NCBI RefSeq assembly: GCF_000948985.2
Contig: NZ_CP059733.1
Location: forward strand, 3,658,001 to 3,722,000
Length of the DNA stretch: 64,000 nucleotides
Source: Thalassomonas viridans
Lineage (GTDB): Bacteria; Pseudomonadota; Gammaproteobacteria; Enterobacterales; Alteromonadaceae
Direction of reading: 5' to 3'
Under the pieces are notes generated by a model. That model was not told the DNA's origin, made no database searches, and saw only the letters and a list, made by a program, of their open reading frames with translations. The position numbers were made by a program, and so were the translations under genes. Of this stretch, positions 1 through 8,998 are shown piece by piece (position 1 is the stretch's first letter; each line of letters opens with the position of its first letter).

Positions 1-349
<349 letters not shown>

Positions 350-361
350 CTATCTCTCCTA

Positions 362-556
362 TTAACCGTGACGTAAAAGTTTTTTAACTGACTTGATGTC
401 AGAAGCAGCGATTTGACACTTAGCACGTAAGTGACGCTTAACTTTAGTACGACGCTTAGTCAGGATATGACGAAGACCCGCTTGTTTGAATTTGTAGCCG
501 GAAGCTGTCTTTTTAAAGCGCTTTGCAGCACCTTTATTGGTTTTCATTTTAGGCAT
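362..556 (-). CDS. rpmI: 50S ribosomal protein L35
   Basis: Small basic 50S protein of 64 residues, the usual length. It starts [14 protein letters not shown], the universal L35 N-terminus. The open frame extends 24 codons further upstream, but those codons have no L35 similarity, so the MPKMKT methionine is chosen. It lies between infC and rplT, as in most gammaproteobacteria. The 173-bp gap before it holds two mutually exclusive hairpins that could be the L20 control site (see separate entry). Confidence 0.97.
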   Translation of the reverse strand: MPKMKTNKGAAKRFKKTASGYKFKQAGLRHILTKRRTKVKRHLRAKCQIAASDIKSVKKLLRHG

Positions 557-659
557 GTTAAATAACTCCGCATTGTTATGCCAAATATTAAGCAGTAGAG
601 GCGAAGATGCTTGCAGGCATGTAAACATACGCTGCGATCTTACTTGCAGGCCCGTACTA

Positions 660-712
660 CCGGTTCATAGTGATAATAGTGGTGAGCCGGCATCAATAAA
701 TTAATCCCGGCT
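660..712 (-). promoter_or_regulatory. Mutually exclusive hairpins in the infC-rpmI spacer (candidate L20 autoregulatory leader)
   Basis: On the transcribed (minus) strand, the segment at 690-683 can pair with 667-660 (CCGGCTCA with TGAACCGG, 8 bp with one G-U). Part of the same segment, 690-685, can instead pair with 712-707 (AGCCGG with CCGGCT, 6 bp). The two stems share 685-690 and cannot coexist. In E. coli, L20 binds a pseudoknot at this operon position to repress rpmI-rplT translation. That this structure serves the same role is inference. No T-run follows, so it is not a simple terminator. Confidence 0.4.
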
Positions 713-729
713 ACTTTTCAGACCAGTTA

Positions 730-1272
730 TTATCCTTTTTTAGGGGCTAAGACCATCACCATCTGGCGACCTTCCGCCTTGCGGGGGAAGAACTCCACTA
801 CGGTCAACTCTTCCAGGTCGTTTTTAACGCGACTCAGAAGTTCTAACCCCAGTTCCTGGTGTGCCATTTCACGGCCGCGGAAACGTAATGTTACTTTGAC
901 CTTGTCGCCACCTTCTAAAAAGCGCCTCAGGTTGCGTAGTTTGACCTGATAGTCGCCTTCATCTGTGCCAGGACGGAATTTAATTTCCTTAACCTGGATT
1001 TGTTTCTGCTTTTTACGTTGTTCTTTCTGCTCTTTACTCTTTTCGTAAAGAAACTTACCGTAATCCATTACGCGACAAACAGGAGGCTTAGCCGTCGGGC
1101 TAATTTCAACGAGATCGACACCCGCTTTTTCAGCTTCATCCATGGCTTCGTTTAATGACACGATCCCCACGGGCTCGCCATCCAGACCAATTAAACGTAC
1201 TTCTTCTGCTGTAATTAACTCATTTAAACGATGTGCCGGCTCTTTCTGTCCGCCTCGTTGACCACCTTTAAT
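730..1272 (-). CDS. infC: Translation initiation factor IF-3 (probable AUU start)
   Basis: IF-3 binds the 30S subunit, keeps it free of 50S and checks initiator tRNA and start-codon pairing. The protein carries the standard N-domain ([20 protein letters not shown]), linker ([20 protein letters not shown]) and C-domain ([20 protein letters not shown]) and ends MVLAPKKG; about 180 residues is normal. An ATG exists at 1278, but it lies only 3 nt after the GGAGG ribosome site. The ATT at 1272-1270 opens IKGGQRGG, aligns with the AUU start of E. coli infC (MKGG), and sits 9 nt from GGAGG. I therefore take ATT, with ATG-1278 as the alternative. An AUU start is the known basis of IF-3 self-repression. 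Confidence 0.95.
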   Translation of the reverse strand: MKGGQRGGQKEPAHRLNELITAEEVRLIGLDGEPVGIVSLNEAMDEAEKAGVDLVEISPTAKPPVCRVMDYGKFLYEKSKEQKEQRKKQKQIQVKEIKFRPGTDEGDYQVKLRNLRRFLEGGDKVKVTLRFRGREMAHQELGLELLSRVKNDLEELTVVEFFPRKAEGRQMVMVLAPKKG

Positions 1273-1332
1273 AGCCATGTTCCTCCAAAGAACTTTGTAC
1301 CAAATCTAAAAAAATGTTTGGATTAAAAAAAA

Positions 1333-3243
1333 TTATGCCCGTGTATTAACTTCTTCCGTTAATTTTGCGATAAACGCATCAACAGACATTTTACCTAAAT
1401 CTTCTCCACCCCGGGTGCGTACCGCAATTTCGCCGTTGGCCATTTCTTGATCGCCAACCACCAACAAATACGGCACACGCTTCAAAGTGTGCTCGCGGAT
1501 TTTAAAGCCTATTTTCTCATTTCTCAAGTCTAGTTTTGCTCTAAATCCATTTTCTTTCAGTTTTTTAACAACTTTTTCGCAATACTCGCCCTGTTTATCG
1601 GTAATGTTCATCACAGTGGCCTGCACCGGCGACAACCAGGTGGGGAATTTTCCTGTGTATTCTTCGATCAAAATACCGATAAAACGCTCTAACGACCCTA
1701 AAATCGCCCTGTGGATCATCACAGGCGTATAACGTTCGTTGTCTTCACCGACATAGGTAGCGCCTAAACGTTCAGGTAAGGCAAAGTCAAGCTGTACCGT
1801 ACCGCACTGCCAGGCACGTCCTAAACAGTCCATCAGGGTGAACTCGATTTTAGGTCCGTAGAAGGCTCCTTCTCCCGGCAGGTATTCAAAGTCGATATTG
1901 GAGTCGGTCAATACCTGGGCCAGGCCCAGCTCCGCCTTGTCCCAGATCTCATCGCTGCCGATGCGCTTTTCCGGACGGGTGGAAAGCTTCACCACTATCT
2001 CTTCAAAGCCGAAAGAGCCGTAAACGTCATAAACCATCTTGATACATTTACCCACCTCTTCCGCCACCTGATCTTCGGTACAGAAGATATGGGCGTCATC
2101 CTGGGTAAAGCCGCGCACCCGCATCAGGCCGTGTAAAGAGCCGGAAGGTTCATTGCGGTGACAGCAGCCGAATTCGGCGATACGCAGGGGCAAGTCACGG
2201 TACGATTTCAAGCCCTGGTTGAATATCTGCACATGACCCGGACAGTTCATGGGTTTTATCGCGTATTCGCGCTTTTCCGACTCTGTGGTGAACATGGCAT
2301 CGGCGTATTTGTCCCAGTGACCGGATTTCTCCCACAGGGATCTGTCCATCATCATAGGGGCTTTGACTTCGTCATAGTCATATTCGTGCAGTTTTTCCCG
2401 GACAAACTTTTCCAGCTCGGTATAAATGGTCCAGCCGTCATTGTGCCAGAACACCATACCCGGTGCTTCTTCCTGCCAGTGGAATAAATCCAGGGCTTTA
2501 CCGATTTTACGGTGATCACGCTTTTCTGCCTCAGCCAGACGCTGAATATAGGCTTTTAACTGCTTCTTATCGGCCCAGGCAGTACCGTAGACCCGTTGCA
2601 GCATTTTGTTGTCTGAATCACCGCGCCAGTAGGCACCGGCCACTTTCATCAGTTTAAAATGATGGCAGTGACGCATGCTGGGCACGTGGGGACCACGACA
2701 CATATCGATATATTCTTCATGATGATATAAGGCAGGCTTGTCATCACGGTCGATATTTTCTTCTAATATTTCAATTTTATAGCTTTCACCGCGCGCTTCA
2801 AAGGCATCGCGGGCATCCTGCCATGAACCGGTTTTTTTCACCACTTCATAGTTGGTTTTCGCCAGCTCCATCATGCGCTTTTCCAGCACAACCAAATCAT
2901 CTTCACTGATGGAATGCTCAAGATCGACATCGTAATAGAAACCGTTGTCGATCACCGGACCTATGGCCATCTTAGTATCCGGCCATAATTGTTTAATGGC
3001 ATGTCCCAGCAAATGCGCGCAAGAATGGCGGATAATTTCTATGCCTTCTTGATCTTTACTGGTGATTAACTGCAGGCTTGCATCTTGGGAGATCAGTTCA
3101 CAGGCATCAACCAGCTGACCGTCGATGCGACCGGCGATGGTGGCTTTGGCCAGACCCGGGCCGATATCCAGGGCGACATCCATTACCGATACGGCATTAT
3201 CAAAACTACGTTGGCTTCCGTCAGGGAGAGTAATTACAGGCAT
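1333..3243 (-). CDS. thrS: Threonyl-tRNA synthetase
   Basis: Cytoplasmic class II synthetase charging tRNA-Thr. Length is 636 residues (E. coli 642). Order: N-terminal TGS domain (residues about 1-60), editing domain with the [10 protein letters not shown] motif near residue 70 and [10 protein letters not shown] near 180, catalytic core with the zinc region [12 protein letters not shown] and the class II motif [15 protein letters not shown] stretch, and the anticodon-binding domain at the C-terminus. The frame extends 9 codons upstream, but [11 protein letters not shown] is the family N-terminus and has an AAAGGAA ribosome site, so the start is 3243. First gene of the thrS-infC-rpmI-rplT cluster. 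Confidence 0.97.
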   Translation of the reverse strand: MPVITLPDGSQRSFDNAVSVMDVALDIGPGLAKATIAGRIDGQLVDACELISQDASLQLITSKDQEGIEIIRHSCAHLLGHAIKQLWPDTKMAIGPVIDNGFYYDVDLEHSISEDDLVVLEKRMMELAKTNYEVVKKTGSWQDARDAFEARGESYKIEILEENIDRDDKPALYHHEEYIDMCRGPHVPSMRHCHHFKLMKVAGAYWRGDSDNKMLQRVYGTAWADKKQLKAYIQRLAEAEKRDHRKIGKALDLFHWQEEAPGMVFWHNDGWTIYTELEKFVREKLHEYDYDEVKAPMMMDRSLWEKSGHWDKYADAMFTTESEKREYAIKPMNCPGHVQIFNQGLKSYRDLPLRIAEFGCCHRNEPSGSLHGLMRVRGFTQDDAHIFCTEDQVAEEVGKCIKMVYDVYGSFGFEEIVVKLSTRPEKRIGSDEIWDKAELGLAQVLTDSNIDFEYLPGEGAFYGPKIEFTLMDCLGRAWQCGTVQLDFALPERLGATYVGEDNERYTPVMIHRAILGSLERFIGILIEEYTGKFPTWLSPVQATVMNITDKQGEYCEKVVKKLKENGFRAKLDLRNEKIGFKIREHTLKRVPYLLVVGDQEMANGEIAVRTRGGEDLGKMSVDAFIAKLTEEVNTRA

Positions 3244-3780
3244 GAAATTTCCTTTATACAGTGGTGGCACATACCAAGTGTCACTTGTTTATCTATATTA
3301 TTCTTCAAGTACAACCAGTTAACTCCGGTTGCTCGCTATCATTTTCAAAATTTGCTACTTAATTGGTACAAGATGAAAATAGTCTATTCTGGCTCTTTAC
3401 TGCGTGCAAAACGCCAGAATATTAAACGCCTGCCGTAATAAGGCAGTAAAACGCAAACATGATAAGCCGAAGGCCGGTAAAGGACAACCGCTTTTAATGA
3501 AATATTCATGAATAACCGCAATTAGCATACAAATGCGGCTAAAAGCACTATTTTTACCGGTTTAACCGGTTTGTATTGCCAAACATTTAGCTGCAGCGTC
3601 AGCGAAAACCTGCCCTGCCCGTTCCGGATAAAAATTCGACGCTTTACTACAGAAAATAAAATCCGTATTTAGCTGAATCAGGGCCGTATCCTTTACAGAC
3701 CTAGCAATATCTTTTTATCAAACAGTCGCTTAAACTAAATAATAACTGACTTTATTTGCCGTTAAATATGGAGCCGGCGT
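3244..3780. other. Intergenic region between divergent thrS and the START-domain gene
   Basis: This 537-bp AT-rich spacer should hold the thrS promoter and leader on the minus strand and the promoter for the START-domain gene on the plus strand. I could not assign either core promoter or a tRNA-like thrS operator with confidence. A small hairpin (CTGCC with GGCAG) lies near 3429-3446, and a tandem ACCGGTTTA pair near 3558. The short open frames here look like chance frames. Confidence 0.5.
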
Positions 3781-4488
3781 TTGTTCAAAAAATCTCTATT
3801 GCGCTTGCTAATATGTTTTTCCATTATGCTCAACCCCGGGCTGTGTAGTGCTTCCTCTGCACCAGCAGCAGAGCCGGAAACGAATGTTCCGCAAACAGAA
3901 AACGTCTGGCAACTTTGGCGGGAGAATAAACATTCACATGTCAGTTACCGCCCGGTCAGCGACAGTGCGCTGATAGAAATTTCCGCCCGGCTTACCGTTC
4001 ATTCAAGCTTGTCGGGATTTTTATTGTTTTTACAGGATTATGCCAATATTCCCAACTGGCTGGAAAATGCCCGCGATGCCCGTTTGCTGGCGCAACTATC
4101 AGCACGTGAAAATATTTTTATCACCCACTTTGACGGTTTCTGGCCGGTCAAAGCCAGGGAAATGTTGATACATTCCACCTACTGGCAAAACCCGGATCTT
4201 TCTGTTGAGATTGCCGTCACCGATGCCGGCCATGAAATGGCCAACACTTCAGGCGCCATCCGCATTAAAGTCCTCAAAGCCCATTGGCAGCTTTTGCCGT
4301 TAACGGGTAAACAGCTTGAAATCCGTTACCGGGTGATTGCCAGCCCCGAAGGAAAGCTGCCCTTGTGGCTGGCAAACAGACTGTCCCTGGGAGCGATGTG
4401 GAAAACTCTGCAAGCCCTGCATAAACAGCTGCCGCACTCAAAATGGCAGCAAAAAAGCATTCCGGATATCAAGGAGCATGACCAATAG
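3781..4488 (+). CDS. START/SRPBCC-domain protein, probably exported
   Basis: Predicted 235-residue protein. Residues 1-25 (MFKKSLLRLLICFSIMLNPG then CSAS) look like a signal peptide, so it probably acts in the periplasm or at a membrane. Residues about 45-225 resemble the START lipid-binding fold: alternating beta segments with a helix, including NIPNWLENARDA and GFWPVKAREMLIHSTYW, typical of uncharacterised START proteins of Alteromonadales. No catalytic residues can be named and the ligand is unknown. The start is TTG, supported by GGAG 8 nt upstream and by the signal peptide. The next gene starts about 115 bp downstream. Confidence 0.75.
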   Translation: MFKKSLLRLLICFSIMLNPGLCSASSAPAAEPETNVPQTENVWQLWRENKHSHVSYRPVSDSALIEISARLTVHSSLSGFLLFLQDYANIPNWLENARDARLLAQLSARENIFITHFDGFWPVKAREMLIHSTYWQNPDLSVEIAVTDAGHEMANTSGAIRIKVLKAHWQLLPLTGKQLEIRYRVIASPEGKLPLWLANRLSLGAMWKTLQALHKQLPHSKWQQKSIPDIKEHDQ

Positions 4489-4604
4489 CGGTTTTGATGT
4501 ACTTTTATGTGGATATCCGGTAAAAAAGGTTTTGGATAGTCTACACTATGCAAAGACTTACGATTTACCTGACAGATATTGCAATAAGCTTCAGTGGTGG
4601 TTTT

Positions 4605-5477
4605 ATGTGGCAAAGTATCGGGCAGGCCATTGCGACAGAAACCGGCCAATCCTTTTCTATCAAAAACAAACAGCCCGTTTCCGGCGGCGATATCAATCTC
4701 GCCTTTAAAGTTAACGATGAACAGCAAAGCTATTTTATCAAGCTCAATGATAAAAGGCGTCTGAGTCATTTTGAGACCGAAGCTTATTCGCTTGACCAGC
4801 TTAAGGCAATGCAGACCCTGATCACCCCCGAATGTATTGCCACAGGCACCACTTTAGATAAAAGTTATATTGTCCTCTCCCATATCGACTTTTGCAGCGA
4901 CAATGCCGGACTCTGGTACCAGTTGGGACAGCAGCTTGCCCATATGCATAAAAATTCCGGCCACGGGCAATTTGGCTGGCAGGAAGATAATTATCTGGGC
5001 AACACCCGACAGCCCAACGACTGGCAGAGTAATTGGCGCAGTTTTTTTGCCGAACAAAGGATCGGCTGGCAATTACAATTACTGAGCGAATGTTCGGTGT
5101 ACCTGGGCAATATAGAGCACATCATTAATATGTGTCATAACGGCCTGGCCCATCATCATGTCACCCCCTGCCTGGTTCATGGCGACCTCTGGCAAGGCAA
5201 TGTCGGTTTTTGCGCCCAAGGGCCTGTGGTTTTCGACCCCGCCTGTTATTACGGTGACCGGGAAGTGGATCTCGCCATGACGGAGCTTTTCGGCCAGTTT
5301 CCCGGTGAATTTTACCGGGGATACCAGGCCGTCTATCCCTTATCTGAAGGTTATGAGCGGCGCAGGGACATCTATAATTTTTATCATATTCTCAACCATG
5401 CCAACCTCTTTGGCGGTGTCTATATCGATCAGGCAAAAGCCCTGCTGGGCAGGTTATTCGCTCTTGCCGTTCACTAA
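4605..5477 (+). CDS. Fructosamine kinase family protein
   Basis: Cytoplasmic small-molecule kinase of the fructosamine/ketosamine-3-kinase family (YniA-like), thought to phosphorylate sugar adducts on amines and so help protein deglycation. Length 290 residues, the family norm. The ATP site is visible as VSGGDINLAFKV near the N-terminus with a KLND lysine. The catalytic loop is HGDLWQGN, followed by the metal-binding FDPACYYGDREVDLAM. The frame continues 19 codons upstream, but family members begin at MWQSIGQAI-like sequence, so 4605 is chosen; its ribosome site (GGTGG) is weak. It may share a transcript with the START-domain gene. Confidence 0.88.
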   Translation: MWQSIGQAIATETGQSFSIKNKQPVSGGDINLAFKVNDEQQSYFIKLNDKRRLSHFETEAYSLDQLKAMQTLITPECIATGTTLDKSYIVLSHIDFCSDNAGLWYQLGQQLAHMHKNSGHGQFGWQEDNYLGNTRQPNDWQSNWRSFFAEQRIGWQLQLLSECSVYLGNIEHIINMCHNGLAHHHVTPCLVHGDLWQGNVGFCAQGPVVFDPACYYGDREVDLAMTELFGQFPGEFYRGYQAVYPLSEGYERRRDIYNFYHILNHANLFGGVYIDQAKALLGRLFALAVH

Positions 5478-5729
5478 AGGCACTAAAAACCCGTTAATAA
5501 ATAAGTGAATTATCTGCCACGGCAAGCATTTACCCCTATCCCCTGATCATTAAAGGCGCACCGGCTCGCACTTTAGGCAAAAGCGTTCATAATGAGATAA
5601 AGTAAACGGCTAAATTGAGTCAGGCAACAAACAGGAAAAACCGGGTTACTTATACAAACAATAATAAATAACGGCTGGTCTTGAATGTCACCCGCTTTGC
5701 TCTTTTTGGCGTAACACCTGGGAGGTCTT

Positions 5730-5936
5730 ATGCTCCAGGATATTACCGAACAACGTATCCGTTGTCCGCATTGCGGCCATCATTTGCATGTGACGCTAGA
5801 TACAACGTCAGGCGATCAAGACTATTATGATGAATGTCCCGCCTGCTGCAGCGATATTCATTTTAATTTGCATATAGACGAATACCGGCAAAAAATTCAG
5901 CTGGCGGTTGACAGCGACGATGAGCAGGTTTTTTAA
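5730..5936 (+). CDS. CPXCG-motif cysteine-rich protein
   Basis: A 68-residue acidic protein with two CxxC knuckles, CPHC (residues 12-15) and CPAC (about 36-39), consistent with one bound zinc. The segment IRCPHCGHH matches the small CPXCG family of marine gammaproteobacteria, which has no known function. The start is well supported by GGGAGG 4-5 nt upstream of the ATG. It faces ribE tail to tail; a weak hairpin (GGGAGAA with TTCTCCC, 5948-5978) lies between the two stops. Confidence 0.85.
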   Translation: MLQDITEQRIRCPHCGHHLHVTLDTTSGDQDYYDECPACCSDIHFNLHIDEYRQKIQLAVDSDDEQVF

Positions 5937-5998
5937 TCTTGAAGGCTGGGAGAAAGCGGCTTTTATTTCACTTCTCCCCTGATCTGCCCCGGGTTAAC

Positions 5999-6616
5999 TC
6001 ACGCCAGCTTCATACGCTCCAGCGTAGTAACTATAGTCATGGTTTGCTGATCAAATTCCAGGTTCACCTTATCGTTAACGGCCAATTCGCTGAGGTTAGT
6101 CCGGGCCAGGGTTTCCGGTATTAAATGCACACTAAATCGATTATCTTCCACGGCCCCTAAGGTCAAGCTGATACCATTAATAGCAATAAAGCCTTTAGGT
6201 AAAAGATACTTCATCCAGTCAGCCGCACAAGAAAAAACCAGGCGACAATTGCCCGAGGTAACATGCTTTTCAATTAACTCCGCCTGGCAATGGACATGAC
6301 CGCTGACTATATGTCCCCCCAATTCGTCCCCGGCTTTCAACGAACGTTCGATATTGACCCTGTCCTTAACGGCTAAGGCGCCAAGGTTAGTGACAGCCAG
6401 ACTTTCATCGATCACATCAAAACAGATATAGGCACGCTGTTCATCCAGGGGAGCAAACTCCACCACCGTCAGGCAAACTCCGTTAACGGCAATACTGGCG
6501 CCAAGCTCAAGTCTTTCTATAAGGTTAAGCTCAACTGCAAGCGTTAAACGACATAAATTATTTTCGGTTTTTATTGCTAAAACTTCAGCTTGTGATTGCA
6601 CTATGCCTGTAAACAT
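5999..6616 (-). CDS. ribE: Riboflavin synthase, alpha subunit
   Basis: Catalyses dismutation of two 6,7-dimethyl-8-ribityllumazine molecules to riboflavin, the last step of the pathway. Two lumazine-binding repeats are visible. The first begins MFTGIVQSQAEV and contains NGVCLTVVEF; the second begins GDELGGHIVSGHVH and contains NGISLTLGAVEDNRF. Length is 205 residues, slightly short of the usual 210-220. The other rib genes are not in the window. It is divergent from the MATE transporter with only 69 bp between starts, which leaves no room for an FMN riboswitch. The same ribE-MATE pairing occurs in related gammaproteobacteria. Confidence 0.95.
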   Translation of the reverse strand: MFTGIVQSQAEVLAIKTENNLCRLTLAVELNLIERLELGASIAVNGVCLTVVEFAPLDEQRAYICFDVIDESLAVTNLGALAVKDRVNIERSLKAGDELGGHIVSGHVHCQAELIEKHVTSGNCRLVFSCAADWMKYLLPKGFIAINGISLTLGAVEDNRFSVHLIPETLARTNLSELAVNDKVNLEFDQQTMTIVTTLERMKLA

Positions 6617-6685
6617 ATATCATCCGTCAGGTTAAATCAGTAAAGCATTATATTAACAAACCCTAGTTCTCGTAATAAGTACCGA

Positions 6686-8044
6686 ATGAATTTAAATAAT
6701 TTCCTCGAACAAAGCAAAAGCCTGCTTAAACTAGCCTACCCGATTTTAATTGCCCAACTTATCCAAAACTTAATGGGTTTTTCCGATACCGTGATGGCCG
6801 GGCGGGTCAGCGCAACCGATATGGCAGCCGTGGCGGTAGCCAGCAGTGTCTGGTTGCCTCTGATTTTAACTATTTACGGCCTGATCATGGCGCTGGCCAC
6901 CATAGTTTCCCAGCTAGCCGGGGCAAATGAATACCATAAGGTAGCCAATGCAAGCTTTCAAACCGGGTGGATAGCCCTGGTATTGGGCCTGTCCCTGCTC
7001 CTTATTTACCAGCTGTTGGCCCCGTACCTTTTCCCGCTGGTGACCCTGGAGGGAAACCTGAAACAACTTATGTTTGACTACCTGGGTTATATTGTCTGGG
7101 GCGGCCCGGGCTTTTGCCTGTATCTGGTGTTGAGAAATTATTCCGAGGGTTTGTCCCATACCAAACCGACCATGATCATCAGTATCATAGGTTTAGTGAT
7201 CAATATTCCCGCCAACTACATCTTTATTTACGGTAAGCTCGGTATGCCGGCACTGGGAGGCGCCGGTTGCGGTATTGCCACCGCTATTGTTTATTGGGTC
7301 ATGTTCTTTAGCATGCTGGTGTATGTTTTAGTGTCCAAAAAACTAAAGCACGCGCCGCTGTTTAAGCGCTTTTACTGGCCCCAATGGTCCGAAATTAAAG
7401 GGATTCTCGCCCTGGGGGTGCCTATTGCCCTGTCCTTATTATTCGAAGTCAGTTTGTTTGCCGTGGTCGCTGTGATCCTGGCCCCTTTTGGCGCCAATGT
7501 CGTTGCCAGCCACCAAATCGCCATTAACTTTTCCGGCCTGGTGTTTATGGTGCCCTTAAGCCTGGCGCTGGCGGTCACTATCAAGGTTGGCTTTGCCGTA
7601 GGCAATAAAGATTACCAACAGGCAAAAACCATCTGCCGTTATTCGGTTATTTTAGGCTTGATGATTGCCTTATTTACCGCAGCCCTGACCCTGACCTTTA
7701 AAACCCAGATTGCCGCCATCTATACCACAGACACTAAAGTGGTTGAGTTAGCTGCCAGCTTAATGTTTTTGGCGGCCCTGTTTCAGTTCTCTGATGCGAT
7801 ACAGGTAATATCCGCCGGAGCGCTGCGCGGCTATAAAGATACCAAATCCATTTTAGTGATCACTTTTATCGCTTACTGGCTGATCGGCCTGAGTTTAGGT
7901 TTGATCCTGGGGGTTACCGACTGGATTATGCCAGCCATCGGCGCTTACGGCTTCTGGATCGGCTTTATTTCCGGGTTAACCACGGCGGCATTTTTCCTGG
8001 CATGGCGCCTGCGCATTGTACAGCGGCGGATAGAACAGGCATAA
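6686..8044 (+). CDS. MATE family multidrug/cation antiporter (NorM-like)
   Basis: Inner-membrane exporter of 452 residues with about 12 hydrophobic segments in two related halves, as in NorM/MdtK. The first half carries QLIQNLMGFSDTVMAGRVS, a conserved MATE helix; the second half opens with the matching GVPIALSLLFEVSLFAVVA. MATE proteins extrude cationic drugs or metabolites in exchange for Na+ or H+; the substrate here cannot be read from sequence. Divergent from ribE. The ribosome site is weak (CTCGTAATAAG region), but the ATG gives the expected family N-terminus. Confidence 0.92.
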   Translation: MNLNNFLEQSKSLLKLAYPILIAQLIQNLMGFSDTVMAGRVSATDMAAVAVASSVWLPLILTIYGLIMALATIVSQLAGANEYHKVANASFQTGWIALVLGLSLLLIYQLLAPYLFPLVTLEGNLKQLMFDYLGYIVWGGPGFCLYLVLRNYSEGLSHTKPTMIISIIGLVINIPANYIFIYGKLGMPALGGAGCGIATAIVYWVMFFSMLVYVLVSKKLKHAPLFKRFYWPQWSEIKGILALGVPIALSLLFEVSLFAVVAVILAPFGANVVASHQIAINFSGLVFMVPLSLALAVTIKVGFAVGNKDYQQAKTICRYSVILGLMIALFTAALTLTFKTQIAAIYTTDTKVVELAASLMFLAALFQFSDAIQVISAGALRGYKDTKSILVITFIAYWLIGLSLGLILGVTDWIMPAIGAYGFWIGFISGLTTAAFFLAWRLRIVQRRIEQA

Positions 8045-8121
8045 CAACGTTTAAAATAGCGACACTTTGTTGTTTTAAACGGCAAACGAGCGTTAGTAGC
8101 AAGTAATTTTCAGAAAAGTAC

Positions 8122-8150
8122 TTGCAACAATAAAAACAGATCGCTAGTAT
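8122..8150 (+). promoter_or_regulatory. Promoter of first tRNA-Val gene
   Basis: -35 TTGCAA (8122-8127) and -10 TAGTAT (8145-8150) are separated by exactly 17 bp and followed by a GC-rich stretch, AGCGCCCC, typical of the discriminator of stringently controlled stable-RNA promoters. The same promoter occurs at 8576-8604. Expected start is near 8157, about 73 nt before the tRNA. Confidence 0.8.
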
Positions 8151-8229
8151 AGCGCCCCGTTGAGGCAAAGAGATAATTAAAGACTTATTTCAAGCTAAGT
8201 TGGTTATCTGATATTGCACAAAGAATTTT

Positions 8230-8306
8230 GGGAGCGTAGCTCAGTTGGTTAGAGCGCATCGTTGACATCGATGAGGTCGCTGATTCGAATTCAGTCGCAC
8301 CCACCA
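8230..8306 (+). tRNA. tRNA-Val (anticodon GAC), copy 1
   Basis: The 77-nt cloverleaf includes an encoded CCA. D stem GCTC/GAGC; anticodon stem CATCG/CGATG with loop TTGACAT, giving anticodon GAC (valine GUC/GUU). T stem GCTGA/TCAGT with loop TTCGAAT; discriminator base A. The acceptor stem GGGAGCG/CGCACCC has one A-A mismatch at the fourth pair (8233 against 8299). Copy 2 is identical, so the mismatch is not a sequencing error in one copy. Confidence 0.95.
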
Positions 8307-8311
8307 TATAA

Positions 8312-8343
8312 AAAATAGCTGCCTGAGGGCGGCTATTTTGCTT
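8312..8343 (+). terminator. Rho-independent terminator after tRNA-Val copy 1
   Basis: A 12-bp stem (AAAATAGCTGCC with GGCGGCTATTTT) has a TGAG tetraloop at 8324-8327 and a T-rich 3' arm. It begins 6 nt after the tRNA CCA. Confidence 0.8.
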
Positions 8344-8575
8344 TCTCCCCCTAGAAAAAATCTTCCCCTCCCCCGATACCAAAACTGTCGCATCTATCTA
8401 ATAAAGGGATGATATCTGCCACAAATATTAAAATCAGGATATTTTATAAAAGTATTATTCAAGTACGATACTTGCCGGAATAATGAAGTATGTATCCAGC
8501 TTGTTCAAATTAACTACAGCATGTTGATTTAACAGACAAAAAGACATTATTTTAAAGTTATTTTCAGAAAAAGGC

Positions 8576-8604
8576 TTGCAACAGAGAAAACAGACCGCTA
8601 GTAT
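8576..8604 (+). promoter_or_regulatory. Promoter of second tRNA-Val gene
   Basis: -35 TTGCAA (8576-8581) and -10 TAGTAT (8599-8604), 17-bp spacer, then AGCGCCCC: near-identical to the promoter at 8122-8150. The leader to the tRNA is longer here (about 120 nt). Two copies suggest duplication of a promoter-tRNA module followed by divergence of the leader. Confidence 0.8.
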
Positions 8605-8732
8605 AGCGCCCCGTTGAGAGGCAAAGATGTTCTTTCACTGATTAGGTGAAATTCACATAGTAAGACTTAGGATTTTTTCCCTCATCACAGGATAAGCATC
8701 CAGCTTGAATCAAGCGAACAACAAAGAATTTT

Positions 8733-8809
8733 GGGAGCGTAGCTCAGTTGGTTAGAGCGCATCGTTGACATCGATGAGGTCGCTGATTCGAATTCAGTCG
8801 CACCCACCA
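8733..8809 (+). tRNA. tRNA-Val (anticodon GAC), copy 2
   Basis: Identical over all 77 nt to the copy at 8230-8306, including encoded CCA, anticodon GAC and the A-A mismatch in the fourth acceptor pair. It has its own upstream promoter and its own terminator, so the two genes are probably separate transcripts. Confidence 0.95.
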
Positions 8810-8815
8810 CATAGC

Positions 8816-8845
8816 AAAAGCCGCCTTTGGGCGGCTTTTTCTTTT
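8816..8845 (+). terminator. Rho-independent terminator after tRNA-Val copy 2
   Basis: A 10-bp stem, AAAAGCCGCC with GGCGGCTTTT, loop TTTG (8826-8829), followed by T-rich sequence. It differs from the terminator of copy 1, so the duplication did not include the terminator or it has diverged. Confidence 0.88.
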
Positions 8846-8998
8846 ACGGAGAAAAACCTTTTCTTCATCTCCCCCGCCTGGTTAACTCTTAGTTCCCTGC
8901 TCTCATCCCGGCATAATGCTCCTGCAAGCTTGCCATATACATAAGTACTATAATTAAATTACAGGCACTAGCGACCGCTTAGATGCGTGGGAGTGATT

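Larger units (their letters stand above)
8565..8809 (+). repeat. Second copy of a duplicated promoter-leader-tRNA module
   Basis: Two blocks repeat those of the first unit. The promoter block (about 8565-8628) matches 8111-8171, and the block AAAGAATTTT plus tRNA (8723-8809) matches 8220-8306. The sequence between the blocks differs in length and content. The stretch 8344-8564 holds no gene that I can see. The first copy spans roughly 8111-8306. Confidence 0.7.

Noticed and set aside
3085..3438. Open frame overlapping the thrS start on the other strand
   Set aside because: It lies mostly opposite the conserved thrS TGS domain, and the product has no recognisable features.
6617..6685. FMN riboswitch before ribE
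   Set aside because: Only 69 bp lie between ribE and the divergent MATE gene, and none of the conserved RFN-element stems are present.
8122..8130. TTGCAACA near the tRNA promoters as copies of the EPS activator motif
   Set aside because: They form the -35 boxes of sigma-70 promoters and lack the second half-site.
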